From NCBI GenBank assembly GCA_029449245.1, contig JANATF010000004.1:2480001-2544000 (forward strand): a DNA stretch of 64,000 nucleotides. Direction: 5' to 3'. A model generated the notes under the pieces. It saw only the letters and a list, made by a program, of their open reading frames with translations, ran no database searches and was not told the origin of the DNA. Below are positions 22,498 to 35,900 of the stretch, one piece after another (within the stretch, counting starts at the first letter, position 1; the number at the start of each line of letters is the position of its first letter). A program made the translations under genes and the position numbers. Source of the stretch: Mortierella alpina. Its lineage: Eukaryota > Mortierellomycota > Mortierellomycetes > Mortierellales > Mortierellaceae.

Positions 22498-24013
22498 CTA
22501 AGCATAGTTCTGGATAAGCAGATTCTTGGCACCTCCCCTCGTGTTCAAGAAGCAGTACTCGGACGCCCAGGCGCGCTGGCCAGAGTAAATGGGGTTCAGG
22601 TTCAGCTCGGTCCACCATGGGTACACGCCCTTGGATTCGAGACGCTCCCACCACTTCAAGAAGACGTCAAACTTGACCATATCCTCGCGAACATGCAGCT
22701 CCATCTGCAGCTGTGAGAATGGGAGCACATCACCGAAATCATCCATGATCGCATCAAACGTCTCGTATTCGGATCCCTCAATATCCACCTTCAGAATATC
22801 GATCCAGTCATGTCCGTTCTCCTGCATCAACGTCTTGAGTGTCTTCCAGGTCTTGCCGTTCTCGTCCACCTTGTTATCGCGGCCGACAAAGTAAGGCCAG
22901 AAATGTGCGCGAGGACCCGTTGCCTCTACAAAGATACATATTATATTTTGTTACTGTGCGATTAGTGATCTGAAATGAAGGAAACGTGGTACAATCCTGT
23001 ATTTACATAACCAAATCAGCTTCAAAAGTCAAACAACTTACCAGGACCCATGGCAGTGACCGAGGCATCGTAAGCAAAGATCTCGCAATCGGTTCTGTCC
23101 AGCATCTCACCCTCGAAGCGGGTCTCGTAGTTGACACCGAACGAGTAGATCACACACTTGGCCCTAGGATGCTCCTCGTACAAGCTCATTCCGCAAATCC
23201 ACTTTCCACCATCGCTCAAAGGTCCCACGCGCTGGATATCGTGGGGGCACATGAAACTAGCGAAAGGAAAAGGGAAAAAAAAGCGTCGTACAATGGATAG
23301 ACCACAAACAGGACAAGGACAAGGGGAGTCAGTCATGCATACGCACTAACACAAGTTCAAGGAGGAACAACACTAATATGCATTGGCATAGATCCTTTGC
23401 TGCCCATACCTTGCGGGGAAGTACCACCAGTAGTACATGAGGACGTACCAGGGATCGAATTGGCTACAGGGTGACGAGGGATAGGGAACGAAAGGAGAAG
23501 GTGGGACATTAGCACATCCATTTGGTACTAGGTTTCAAAATGACACCCTCCACTTCACGCAAGTACAATTGAACACACAGACTACAGACTACTGTCGCCA
23601 CCACAAGACAAGCTTGCCCCAAAGCAGGTTTTAACGAACAACGTGAAATAAAAAACGACTTACGGAGTGCCAAAGTTGTTCTGAGCCAGAAGCTGATGGC
23701 GTTGACGGACGATGCGGTCGTAGTAGCCCTTGGCTTTTTCGATCATGTGCTGGACAGTTCTTGGGTTCCTGCGAGGATACTGCGTGAGGGGCTTTCCAAG
23801 ATCGCGAGCGGGGGACATGGCATCGTCCCACTGAATCACATTATTGCACTGTGAGTTCTGGCTGTCAGCGTTGTTCTGGAGGTTCTTGTTTCCCCAGTTA
23901 ACTCTAGGACGGCTGCTGCTGTCCATAGTGGAGATGAACAGACTGAGGCAGCCAAGGGCTGCGAGGGCTGCGATGACGGCTCTTGAGCCCAGCAATGCAC
24001 GAAGAGGTGCCAT
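22498..24013 (-). CDS. METTL24/FkbM-like methyltransferase with signal anchor
   Basis: Putative SAM-dependent methyltransferase of the METTL24 (Methyltransf_22) group, entering the secretory pathway. Exons on the minus strand are 24013-23664, 23463-23410, 23256-23042 and 22925-22498, all phase-consistent (348 residues). A hydrophobic helix at residues 11-29 is a signal anchor. The catalytic half holds SDGGKWICGM, VIYSFGVNYETRFE (SAM-loop position), EIFAYDASV, and DILKVDIEGSEYETF, the FkbM-like acidic motif. It ends with WASEYCFLNTR. Exon 2 is a 54-nt micro-exon encoding a Tyr/Trp-rich stretch (YVLMYYWWYFPA). The substrate is unknown; family members are also uncharacterised. Confidence is high for the gene model and moderate for the activity. 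Confidence 0.85.
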
Positions 24014-25178
24014 TGTAGTGAGATGGGATGCGGATGGAGATGCGATGCCGTGGATGTTTCTGTCTTGGGGTGCACTCTGTCTGAGACTATGAGACTAGTC
24101 CTGGTCGTCTGGGAGATGGCCTTGCGGAAGGGCGAGAGGGGTGCAGGTGCGGAGCAAGAGACCTAGAGGAAGAAAAGGATGATGATGATGAACGAGGGAC
24201 GAGGACAGAGAAGAAAAAAGAGATGAGAATCCGTGGCGAGATGATGATGGACTGCATAGTTGAGCCCTCTTCTGCGCCAGAGCTGCCTCCACTGAGTGCT
24301 TCTGCTGTATGTGCTCTATGTAGTGCTGGCCCAGTGGCAAACTGTATTGCTGAACCCCCGTTGCAAAAAAGCAAATTCTCAGACACAGGCGGTCTCGCCC
24401 AGCCCGAGTGTGATAGGAGGGTTGTTGGTCCGTAGTGGAAGCAATAGTTGGTTGATTTGCGAACAAGCAATTTCATGGACCCCAGGGGGTGTAAAAATAG
24501 GACGCCCTCCCATGGTCGATCTAATATGCCCCCTTTGTTCTCAACTGCACTGTCCACTCCCATCCTTCGCCCGGCTTGCAAGGCGCCATACACATATCAG
24601 CGGCGAGCGAGCGAGCGAAAGAGCGAGCGAGAGAGAGGCAGCAGAAGAGGGCGGACCGCGTCTTTTTTTTTTCTCATTGCTCCCGCTACGTTCCTTCTCT
24701 GCCGTTGAGAGATGAACGGCATTGGATGAAAGGCTCTCGCCCTCTCTTTTCTTGTCTGCGCTCATTGATCACAGCACGCTTCTACTGTCTCTGCTCGACA
24801 GGGCTGAGGTTCTACTCTCGCCGCCATGTGTTGCTCTGCATCTGAAAGCAAAGAAACACCTTTGTTGGCTTTCCACACCCCTATTGGCAGATATTGCGTC
24901 TCCAAGGCACTTACGAAGCACCTTCGCATATTCCTGCCGTCGGGTGACCCTCAGATCTGCGAGACATGGAGTACTGTATCTCTATCCGGTAAATTCCTAA
25001 CACCCGTTTTCCTTTACGTACTACAAGAACTTGATTGACACTAATTTCCACTTGTTTTCAGATGCTCCCCCCATTGTTTTATTACGATCTCTCGGCCAGT
25101 CCACCGTCAACACTACTCAGCTACTAGTCAACAAGTGCGTGAAAATGAAAAAGGATGAGTGCAGGAGCCATGAAGTAT
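24014..25178. other. Intergenic, 1.2 kb
   Basis: Upstream of the methyltransferase gene and downstream of DIP2. It contains GA-rich and GAGCGAGC-type repeats (24600-24640) and TTTATT at 25078-25083, a plausible polyadenylation signal for DIP2 on the minus strand. No coding signal recognised. Confidence 0.45.
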
Positions 25179-28100
25179 TTAAGGAAAGCCCTCCATCGTT
25201 TCCACCGTTGAAGTGTTCACAACTATCGCCGTGCCAGACTTATCGCCGTTGACCACCACTGCCCCAGGCTCTGCCATTGCAACAGGAGCTGATGTAGATG
25301 CAGGCGCGGGTGTAGATGCAGGTTCAGGTACAACTGAAGCAGTGCCACTATCGTCCTGGACATCGGGAGATGTGACAGAAATCGTTGCTATCGGCTTCAA
25401 CAAAGGCGAGGTCGAGATTATTGTCGGGAGAACCATCGACGACGAAGCACCACCACTAACAGGAATCGAGGCAGCAGCAGTAGCAGTAGTAGTTGCGAGC
25501 AAAGGTGTTACTGTTGTGGGGGCCGAAATAGTCCCACTTCGGTTGCCCGAGATCGTTGCCGCGGTCAAGGTCGTCGCAGACAAAGGTGAGTCACATTGTG
25601 GAATGTTGTTGGAGCTGACCGTCCTTCCGACTGCCCCACCATTGCCATTGATCCTCAATGCTGCCGCACCGTCGTGACTCAGATGGTTTGAAGGAGAATG
25701 GCCAGAGGAAGAAGAAGCCGACGCGTTCGAGAGCGTTGAAGGTCCCGTCGGCGTCATGGGTGGCATCATTCCTGTATACGAGCTTGCCAAACCAACAGAC
25801 GATCCAGAGCCCGGCCGCGATCCATGAAATCCACTGATACTGCTACTGCTGCCTTGTGCGTGATGGTGAATATACCCCGCAGGATAGCTAGCACCACTTC
25901 CAGGACTGGAACCAAAGTTAGGTCCAGGTCCCACACCTCCATGTCCGCCTTTAAGATTGTTAAACATGGTTCCAATGAAGGACCGCACAGAGCGCATGGA
26001 TGCCATTGAGGTCGTGGATCGGTTGGAACGAATCGAGCTGGGCTTCTCCGGATGTGCGGCGCCTCCAGCGGCCGAGGGGCTGTAGTTTGACACACTTCCA
26101 AGGCGACTGATAATTGGAGTGGGCTGCATCTGCTCTGGTACAGACTGGGGCAAGGAGCCCCGAGGGTAGTGGATGTAGAGAAGCGGCATCTTGGCGCTCA
26201 TGAACAAACTCAGCATCTTGCCACGTTGCTTCTCCCCAAACCGGTTCTTGGTCAGTACACCCTCGCCGACGATCGTAATAACATCGGGCATGAACTGGTG
26301 CTTCTCCAAGACCTGATGCATCACTGACATGGTCAAGTTGACTACCGTTACATCCGGCTGGCGAACCTGAACCACACAGACAACTGCCTGGTCTGTCTGG
26401 AAGACAATGCTGCATAAAAAAATCGAGAACCAAGGTCAGCATGTGAATTATTGGCAAAAAAAAAAACTAACAGAGTCACTTTCAAGTTCGATTATTTACC
26501 TTCCATTAGGAGCGATATTTGGATGTGATCGTTCGATTGTCGCCTCGACGTCCTTGGGGAAGTGCATCAGTCCATTGACTTCGAACGTTTCTCCGATCGA
26601 CCCCAAGACAAACAGCAAGCTCGTGGGCTTCCCCCCGTTGAAGCTCTCCTTTGAGTAGTTCCACAAAAATCCAATCTCGCCCGTGCGAACATAGCTGATC
26701 CTGGCGTCACCTCCAGCAATGGTCACATTGTATCGGCTGTTCATGTCTGAAGGCGATGTTGGTTCCGTCAAAGTCTTTTCTGCTGCGCCATTGGAAGCCT
26801 CCACACTAAGGGGTGAGGCATTCGAAAGGCTACGCCCACCGTGATCTCGAGCCGCTCCCTGATACGATTGCACATTAGAGTCGGACGATACCCATATCTC
26901 TCCAATTTCGCGCGACAGGCAAATCTCCCTCGTCTCGGGGTTCACAATGGCGACCGTCGTTCCGCACACAGGCTACGATCGAAAACAAAGATTAATTTCT
27001 TGTCAGTGGTCGGATACGTTGGCTTTGTGCGCATGGGTGTGTACTCTAACGCGTACACCAAGACATGTGCAATAATAAAAACTTACAATGCCACTATCCT
27101 CAACCCAGATACCCGTGGGATCCTCCTGCTCGGTCGTGATCTGGACAGTACCCCGTCGCAGGGCCTTCAGTGAGAGGTGTAGTCGTACGGGTTCGATATT
27201 CATGTAAGAACGGGTCGTCACCATTGGGTTGATCATATGTCCAAACATAGCATTGATGACCGTCTTCTCCAGCCTTGACTGCGCAAACCGGCGCTCGATG
27301 GCTTGGTTGACCTCGGTTCGGGGTCTACCCTCCGAGTTCAGCAAAAAGTTCTTGACGCCAGTGAAATTAAACGAAGCCGGTGTGATGGACTCGTTTGCGT
27401 TCATGGCCTGCTCCAGCATGGCATAGTTGAGAAGAGCGTCTCGTGCTACATCATTGAACAGAGTAAACATAATAAAGGATACAGTAAACAAGCTGCACTT
27501 TCTTCGTTGTCCACCCCAGTAACAACAATATCGCGATTCCAAAGTCCTTACCTCCATGTCGTTCGAGCGCCTCAAAGTAGATCTGAGGATTGGTCATAAA
27601 GTCCGCGTGTTGAATCATCACTGTGGGCGCGCCGACATATACTCCTAGACCGCACGAGTACAAGAGACCCATGCCGGAGAATGACTTCCAGCAAGACAAA
27701 ATGGGGCGGCCAGTCTTAAACCGGCACTGGACCTTTTGCGCCCTGCACTGAGCCATCAATGTGGCATGGCTGACCTTGACCAGCGTGCGCCGCATGTCAG
27801 ATGAATAATGTACAAAGACCGCTGCAGGTGCAGCCTTTGCGAGAGCCACAGCCGGCGGAGCAATGTACCCCGACTCCTTGCCCAAGCCCTTGCTGATCTT
27901 TGGCGCCTTGGAGACATTGAAGACTGTAGGCAGTACTGCGTCCTGTCGTGGACCGATGCAGGCTTTCACGTGGATTAGCGTGGTTTTCTGCTTCATCAAT
28001 TCGTCCGTGGCGGTATTTCCGATTAGGTGCATAACCTTGAGCTCCGTCAATAGTCCCATCAGTAGCGTGATATCTTCGTGAAGGCGCTGTGCCTCGGGCA

Positions 28101-31100
28101 ATTGAACTGGGATGGGAACGAGGCCGAGCAGCCAGCATGCATACATGGTCGCGGCAAACTCGACGCCGTTGGGGAACAAAAGTACAACTCGATCTCCTGT
28201 CCTGAAGCCTCCGCGCTTCTCAATGTGGTTAGCGATCGAAACGACCTTCATGCCAAACTTCCTGAACGTGAGACCCTTAGTGTCCTTGCCTCGCCCGTCC
28301 ACTCCAACGAATGCAACCTCATCCTGATTGACAACAGCGCGCCATGTGAGAACCTCGGGTAGACTGGAAAATTGCGACAGGTTGATTTTTGTCTTTTCAT
28401 CCAGAACCTCCTTGGGAAAGTCACAACACGAGAACTGCACCATACGTGCATGTGGCGGCAACACAGCCTCACGAACAGCTAGTGCCTCTGTAAAAAACAG
28501 CAAGTGAATAAAGACGGCCAAAGGAACACCGATGTTAGCCATCATCAACAATAACAACAACAATAGTAACAACTGCTGTCATGTGCAAATAGTTGGCGCG
28601 TGAGACATCAGAAAGCCTTATCTTACCAACACCCCAGATGCCACCGTTGGTATCATCTCCAAAGGAGATATTGAAAATGGTATCGTCTACAGAAGTGTGA
28701 ACGTGCATCAACCTCAACCGACCGAGCTCAAACATTTTGCGACACAGCACTGGATGCAGTACTCTCTTTCCGTTCTTGAACGCACGAGGAAGACTTCCTG
28801 TGGGTGCAATGGCTATACAGTAGAGGCGCAGTCCATGGTAGTCGACCATCGCCTGCTTAGCAAAGTCTGCCAGTTTGACTAGATCCACCCGCTGACTCCT
28901 TGGGGTTTCGGCGCAGATCACTGGAAGGTGCTCGTTGTTGACGACGCACTCAAAGGATATGCTAGAGATGAGCAGGCGGATGGCATAAAACTGTCAGCGC
29001 TCCTTTGATGGCAAAAAGCATGTTCTTTTCCTTTCGCTCCACTTACCAGGATGTGAATCCAACGATTCGATCGAGAATCGTGTTGGAGAGATCGGCAGTG
29101 TAGTGATAGTCAAACTCTACTATCTCTGGATGCACCAAGTCCACAATTTCCTGCTGGATCCTGTCCTCGTAGAGACCAAATACCACAACACGGCCTTCGA
29201 TGAGGCCTCCCAAAAGGCCCGTCCTCAGGAAACCTGCCGGTACGGGATCGTATACCTCAGGGATCATGGTGTCCACTGGGACGATCAGAGGCAGAGCATG
29301 GAAAATGGACTGCGAATGCTTAGGCAGCTCCCAAAATCCGAATGCGATGGATGGCGAATCGATCCAGATCTCACCAACGCGGTTGGGCTGGCACAGTGCT
29401 GTTGTCTCTGGATCCACGACAGCAAGCGTTGCTAAATAACCGGAAAGATTGAGCAGTGACATAAATGTTTAGTTCAATGGGGCATTTTAGAGCATAGTTC
29501 CTTTGTTCGGGCTGCAAGAGTTCGTAGCTTACCTCGAGGCATGGCGTAACCAAACGCTCCCACAAGTACAACGCCGCGCTCGGACGCCCGTGACAAAGCC
29601 TCTTCGCCAGTGGCAAGCACCTGGATTGTATTGCTCTTGAGGGCACCACGATCCAGCAAATAGTGGCAAATAGTATTGGACGCTGGAGAGTATCCCTGTG
29701 GTCGGCGCTTTGCTCCGGGTTCCGGTGCGGGTCCTCTTGGTGGGTCGTACTCGAATCCAAAATCAATAACGTCTGCGCCCCTGGGAAAGACAAGATGATC
29801 CCGCATACTGAGAATCATTCCTCCGTGCTCTGGCAAGCTGGACATTGGCACGACCACCTGCTGAGGGGCAGGGACCCCCAGATCGGCCAAGAATTCGTTG
29901 GCGAACTGAAGATCCAGTAAGGGTCGGATGATGACAGCGTCGATCAGAAAGGTTTCCAGGCATGTCAGACTCTGCGCCTCCCTTTTAGAGCCTTCCGTGG
30001 GTCTAAACCGCAGCAGCTCACGCACTCCCTCGTAGTCTCCCAGGGCCAGCGTCGCTCGGTACCGCTGCGCGCAATGGGCCCAGAGTCCAGGCGTATCGGT
30101 GACGCCACTGTGAATAAACACTGTGTGACTCCCGCGGTAGACGCCCAGTAGCCCACCCAGCACGAGGCCAACCTGCTGCCGTGGCTCAAGCCAACTCAGG
30201 ACCACGTCTGTCTTCTTGCCCTCGATCACTGTAGAGCTTGCGCGCCTTGAAGGAGACGCAGGTGCGGTAGGAGTTACAGGTTTAGAGTCGGAAGGAACAC
30301 TATTGGACCGAGCAGTGAAAGGATGGGGTGATGTTGGGGTGCCGCTGTTCCTGACTGGATTGGCGCCGAGCGATTGCTTGATGGCGTGACATTGTGAGAG
30401 CAACGTGCGGTGGCTCACAGCAACTCCTTTGAGCTCGCCATTAGGTGCTTTGCTGTACTCGATATAGGCGAGGTCCGGGAGTTCAATATCGGGCCAACCA
30501 TCCTTTTTCTTTGGATGCCAGCTACCCAGAGTGTCAGTCTTCCACCAGGTAACGCCTAGTGGCCAATCTACGCCCTTGTGCATGGCAAGATCCTTGCTCA
30601 GTGCCTTGTGGTTGTATTCCGTCGTTAGTGCGAGTTCGGCTTTGGTGTAATTTAGGATATAAGTCATCTCGGCGAATTCCTCGATCACATTGATCGGTAC
30701 TGCCGTCATGCCTGCCATCATGCAACCATAGAACGCCGCGAGAAAGTCCATGATTTCTGACTTCCTGTACACAAGCGCCACGCGGGATCCACGGCGCAGC
30801 TGTGTCTTTTCGAGGATGGTCTGGCTGATCTTTTCCGCCCGGCCATGCAACTTCTCCCATGTCCATGAAGCAGTCTCTCTGCCTTTAATATCGACGACTG
30901 AGAAAGCCTTTGCGTTGGCCATGTACAATCCGCGGAATCTGAGTACCTCCATGATATTTAAGAAGCGGCTCATCGGCGTCATTGTCGAGTCATCTACAGC
31001 CTGTTCAAGGATCGACCTTGGCTCTAGAGGCAGCATTTGCTTGCCGGCCAGCTCCTCGACATTGATCTCGGGCCGCTCGATGTTTGGCAGATTGGTTTGA

Positions 31101-31346
31101 GGTCGCCAAGGCATGTCGTTTACCACTATCAATACAAGAGTTTGGAGGCGGTATTAATAATTTGGAGGCAGGTTACATTTTTAACGTACTCTTTTCAGCT
31201 GAACACCATTCCAGGGGCAGCGGGAAATCCTTTCGCATCATCGCATCATCTACATCATCCAGTAATCTCTGCCTTCGCGCCCCCAGCCCAATTATGCTCT
31301 CATGGTGATTAAGAATACCAAGCCCGTTATATCGCCAATGACGGCC

Positions 31347-31380
<34 letters not shown>

Positions 31381-31964
31381 CGAGAGAGGGGTGCTAGTGA
31401 GGTGGAAACACCTCATTAATCTCACTCTATATCCCAATCGATTAAAAGCAATATTGATAATGGGAGCACTACCTTGCGGAGATATGGGACCATTCTGAAA
31501 GTTCTTGGGTCGTGCTCGGCGATACATGTCGTCGTACGACGGCCCATGCGGGACGGGTGCCGGAGGTGGAGGCGGGCCATACCTATCCATCACTGCCAGC
31601 ACACATATTATCCACATCAGCAACAGGTTGTTAGTCTACAAACGATAATGGTGCTTTGTGGTGTTGCAGCATCACAGTGTTGACCTGCTCATGCAGCCCA
31701 TTCATGCAGTCATATGTTAGGGGCTGAAAAAAAAAGAAACGACCTAAACCAAAGCTGATTCTTACTTGGACGCGGGCCTCGGTGATGGGCTTCGTGGCCT
31801 GCATTGATGGGCCGATTGGAGGGCGACAGGTATGTATTGTCTCGCAGGTTGGACATGCTCGTGGCTCCACGTGGCATCTGGTAGTATGCGGGCGGCATAT
31901 TGAGCATTTCCCCCGACGTTGAGCGTACATGGTTCCGTGAGGTGTTGATGGAAAGTGATGCCAT
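25179..31964 (-). CDS. DIP2: DIP2/CPS1-type protein with tandem FAAL-like adenylation domains
   Basis: Fungal homologue of Disco-interacting protein 2 (yeast Cmr2; Cps1 of pathogens). Yeast Dip2 controls selective diacylglycerol pools; assigning this role here is inference. Coding exons on the minus strand are 31964-31766, 31592-31473, 31125-29533, 29431-29047, 28961-28627, 28487-27552, 27445-27087, 26972-26500 and 26409-25179 (1876 residues, all phases consistent). Exon 3 opens the first adenylation domain (ALVYRKSEIMDFLAAFYGCM, LAYIEYSKAPNGELKGVAVS). Exon 6 opens the second (VVLLFPNGVEFAATMYACWL, PAAVFVHYSSDM). Neither shows the canonical Gly-rich ATP loop of active acyl-CoA synthetases, as is usual for DIP2. 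The last 310 residues or so are a Ser/Thr/Gly/Ala-rich disordered tail that I do not know from the family. A CT tract lies in intron 2. Confidence 0.93.
31350..31378. repeat. GA/CT dinucleotide microsatellite
   Basis: About 14 uninterrupted GA units, lying in DIP2 intron 2 (CT on the coding strand). It could serve as part of a pyrimidine-rich intron. Confidence 0.9.
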
Positions 31965-32043
31965 GGACGTGCTGTCGTGTAATGATTTCAGGAGCAAAAG
32001 AAGGATGGGTTCAGAGATGGCTGAATGCTCCTCGATGACGAGT

Positions 32044-32767
32044 CTATATGCAAGGAGAGGTCAAGGAGTGGATGGACACAAGAAGAAGGTGGATAAGGAA
32101 CGTGGGAACGGTGTGAGTAAGACAAAGAACAAGAAGCAAGAACGAAACGATGGATATATGGCGATGGTTTTGCTGCTACAAGAGGCCTGTAGTCGAGTGA
32201 AGAGAGCGAGAGAGACAGCGAGAGAGAAGAGAAAAGTGCGTGATAAAGATGGCCAAAGACGAGAGTGTGCAAAGGATGAGCAAAGTTGATCACTCAACGG
32301 TTTTCTTTGCACTCCAGCGTTGAGGATCCCCCGTTTTGATGGAGTGCGAGATGTGTTTCGTGTTCTTTTCGCGTCTATTATTCCGCTACTATTTTTATTG
32401 GGTAAGAGTCAGAGAGCCAGAGAAGAGGGAGGTGGAGGCAGATGCAAAGACCACAAGGACCCGAAAGGAAAGCAAGAGCAATCGACAATCAAGTCGAATG
32501 CTGTGGAATGCCCATCCTTCGTCCATTCTTGTCTGCTTAGGCCTATGGGAACAACACCCACAGGAGAACAAGAGAACAAAGAAGAAAAAAAGGGGGGGAC
32601 GCAGGCGGAAGGGAGAGAAAGCTGGGGGTGGGGGATTTTCGAAAATGCCATAGCGCCAATACGCTGGCAGAGAGTGCTTTTTTTGTCTGGTCCAGGCACA
32701 CACACGCACGGCCCGAGAATCGCAGTGCCGGCCTTCACGGTCGATAGGCAGCTTCATGTTCACTTAC
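32044..32767 (-). other. Probable 5' UTR intron of DIP2
   Basis: On the minus strand a strong GTAAGT donor follows ATCCTCCAG at 32768. A CATATAG acceptor at 32044-32045 precedes a leader that runs without an ATG to the DIP2 start at 31964. The joined frame is open across the junction, but no ATG lies upstream of it, so I treat the upstream exon as noncoding. Unsupported by transcripts. Confidence 0.4.
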
Positions 32768-32999
32768 CTGGAGGATGTCGACTCAGAGTAGGGGTCGGAA
32801 ATGTGGATTAGAGTTGATCAAACAAAAAAAGGGGGAGAAAATATCGTCAGAAGGTAAATGAATGATGGATTGTTCGTAAGGACCGGAGGGAGAGGAAATT
32901 GTCCGGGTGGGGTGCGAAAACAAAATGTCAGATGGAGAACACAATTGGAATTGAGTTTTATGAGATGAAGACCGGGACGCTGAAGACCGGGGTGGAGTG

Positions 33000-35900
33000 G
33001 AGAGGGAGACGAGTCGGCGGGAGGAAGAGGAAGGAGACAGAGAGAGTGCGAGAGAGTGTGGGAGAGAGCGAGAGTGCGTTTGTGAGTGTGAGAGAGTGAA
33101 GAGTGGAAGGAGGTGGAGACAAGGCAAGAAAGACGGAAGCAGATGAGTCCACGAGAGCAACAATATCAATTATAGATTTTTTTGATGAGAATAGAACAGG
33201 CAACACGAGCATACATTGCATCGAGAACCGTGCTTGTTGTTCAACACCAGCACCAGTGCCATTGGCAATGGCATGCCAGGCATACTACACACTCACACAG
33301 CCCTCACATACTGCTACGAACTCTGCAGGAGCAGCAAATGTGCGCGAGTTTATGGCTGTATGGCCAAAGACGACGACGGGGAGCCTCAAACTCAATTGGA
33401 AAGACGACGCTTGGTACGCATTGCTCGTAGTCTATGTTGTCCCTGGCAGCCATCCGGGTAATCTCCACCCAGCTAAATCATTATACGATAGAGCCAAAAG
33501 AGACATGACCGCGAGGTTGCAATCGGGTACCTGGCGCAGAGCATGAATTGGCAGGCTTGATTTGGCAGGCTTCCTGCTTGGGAATCTCCATTCTCATCTT
33601 AGTCAAGCAAAAACATTTTACGCCCATGCAAACACGAAGTACGCTTGCCCGAGGAGGAACACAACCATACTCGAAAATAGAACATAACGAAATTGACATG
33701 CCAGTACCTCTCGTCCCTCTCCTCGTTAGACCGCAAACATTGAGTTAACAAGCCCTTTCAACCCCCTCTCAATGTCCAAAAAAAAGAGCTCGCGACTAAC
33801 CACTGTAGCTTTTCAAACGCGAGTGTCCGGAACTTGATCGAATTGCACGCAGCTATACATTACTTCAGCCAGGTGTGCTTTTTCATTGCATGATCCTCGA
33901 TTTGATTGTGGCACCATCTGTTCTTGATACCTTCAGCATTAGCTGCAACCGTCGCCATGTCATCTGTATCCGCCTTTCTAAAAATAATCGCTTAGCCATT
34001 TCCATCATGGATTGAGCTAGCACTTTGGTACCTTGACCTAACGATGAAGGCGCCAGGGATGAGATCTTGTGTTACGACTTTTTATAGGAATTCGTTATAG
34101 CACAGGGCTGTAGTAGTCGCCCTGTTCTGGATGTTCTGGAGTAGGAGGATCCATAGGAGATGCCATGCATTGTTGTCAGGGCCCTTCTAACTTCTTACCT
34201 AGGAATAGAGCGCAAGAGTATATCGGAATAGCCTACCCAATACCAGTATGGGTAGTAACTGGAATATAAAACAAACGACGTCCCAGCTCAGATGAATGAA
34301 TCTCGAACCGCTGCGACGCGTGCTCCCAACCAGGTCGCGTGGATTGTAGCTGCACTATTAACACCCATCGCAACTCGTATTCTCGTTCTCCACTAAGTGC
34401 CCACCAAGGCCAAAAGTCCATTTTTTTCTGTATGCGCAGAAAAGAATCAAGAGGTACTAGTAGAGTTTCTATCTTCCACATGATTCATCTCACAGTGCTG
34501 TACAACCTGAACAGCGCTACACACTTATGTAATGGAAGCCCATTGGATCATGTGGATAGCTTTGTTGTCGTCTGTCGTCCAGGTTCTCATGCAACCACAA
34601 CGTGGTCCGATCCACCTCTTTTGTAGGATCTTTCCCTACTCTAGTCGAATTGCTCAAGGTGTATGAAGATCTGCCCCAAACATTGCACGTTGATGGAATT
34701 TGCCAACGTGTGGGAGTGCACTAGCCGCACAGGACAAGGCTGCAGAATCCCTCTACGAGGACAAGAGTGTCGACATGATTGGTCTAGCTAGAACAACCTC
34801 CAGACCTTAATCAAGAGGACGTAAGACGAGTGCGAAAGAAAGAGTGGTCGATGAAGGACCAGGAGTCGCAGATTTGAGATTAGCCAACAGAAACCCGGGT
34901 ACCAAAAATATCCAGGTGAGCCATGGTCTTGAGTGAAAAGCTGCAGTTGACAAGAGACATTAATCTTTGCAGCCCGTTTCTGGTCGCTGCTCTGGACGGG
35001 AAACAAGCGTGCGAGCCCAGCAGGATTTTAAAAATCGTGAAATCGCAGAAAAGAGGTTTGAAAAAGTGCCGGTCTGCCCCTTTTGTATTCAATGTCCTTC
35101 CAACGATAGACTATCAAAGTTAAGGTGAGATAGAACGGCTGTGCTCAAAGCTGTACCAAACGATTGTATACACCATCCCAGCAACGCAAAGGGTGTCTGG
35201 ACCACACTGCTTTGAGCAAAGTTTCACCTCGTCCCTGAAATCTGGTAGTGCTTAGGCATGGGATGGCACCATATCCATTGATGATGCTTGTGATTGCCGC
35301 ACAGACAGACAGGCTAATAGACAAGGAGGGTGCAAATAGAAGAGTGATAAAGAAAGCGCACGCCATGAAATTTGATAGTTGTTAAATAACGTGCTTAGAT
35401 GTCGTGTTTGCGAGGCACACCCAGCGAAGGTACAAACCAAATCGTCTATTACTGTTTCCCATGTGTTGCCAAAATATGCTTGACCCAACGGTTCACTTTG
35501 CTCTCTATGCAAAGATGCTGTCAGGTCACACGAGGCTGAAAAGGCGGGTGTGTCTATGCACATGATAAAACGTCGATGAGATGTATAGCAAAATGGTGTC
35601 AGCGTTGTCAGACGACCCCCATCCAGGCTTAACATCGATACACATGGGTCTTAGCGTACATGCCTGCACTGTAGCCTGGACCTGGAGAGTGATGGGCAAA
35701 TGTCAATAACCCCTACCATCTGAGTAAACCATACTTGGATGGAGTAGATTTGATTGCTAGACATGATAAGGCCCATGGACCGATGGCCAAACGTGTCCAG
35801 AGTTCAATCACACCGCCTCTGCGATCTCATGTACAGTACACGACATGTATACACATGCCCCTAGTCCATTGGCAGCAACAAAGACCTTGCATTGAAAAAA

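Noticed and set aside
33103-33546. 148-codon plus-strand frame in the DIP2 upstream region
   Set aside because: No recognisable motif, random composition, and no promoter or splice signals; best read as chance in a GA-rich region.
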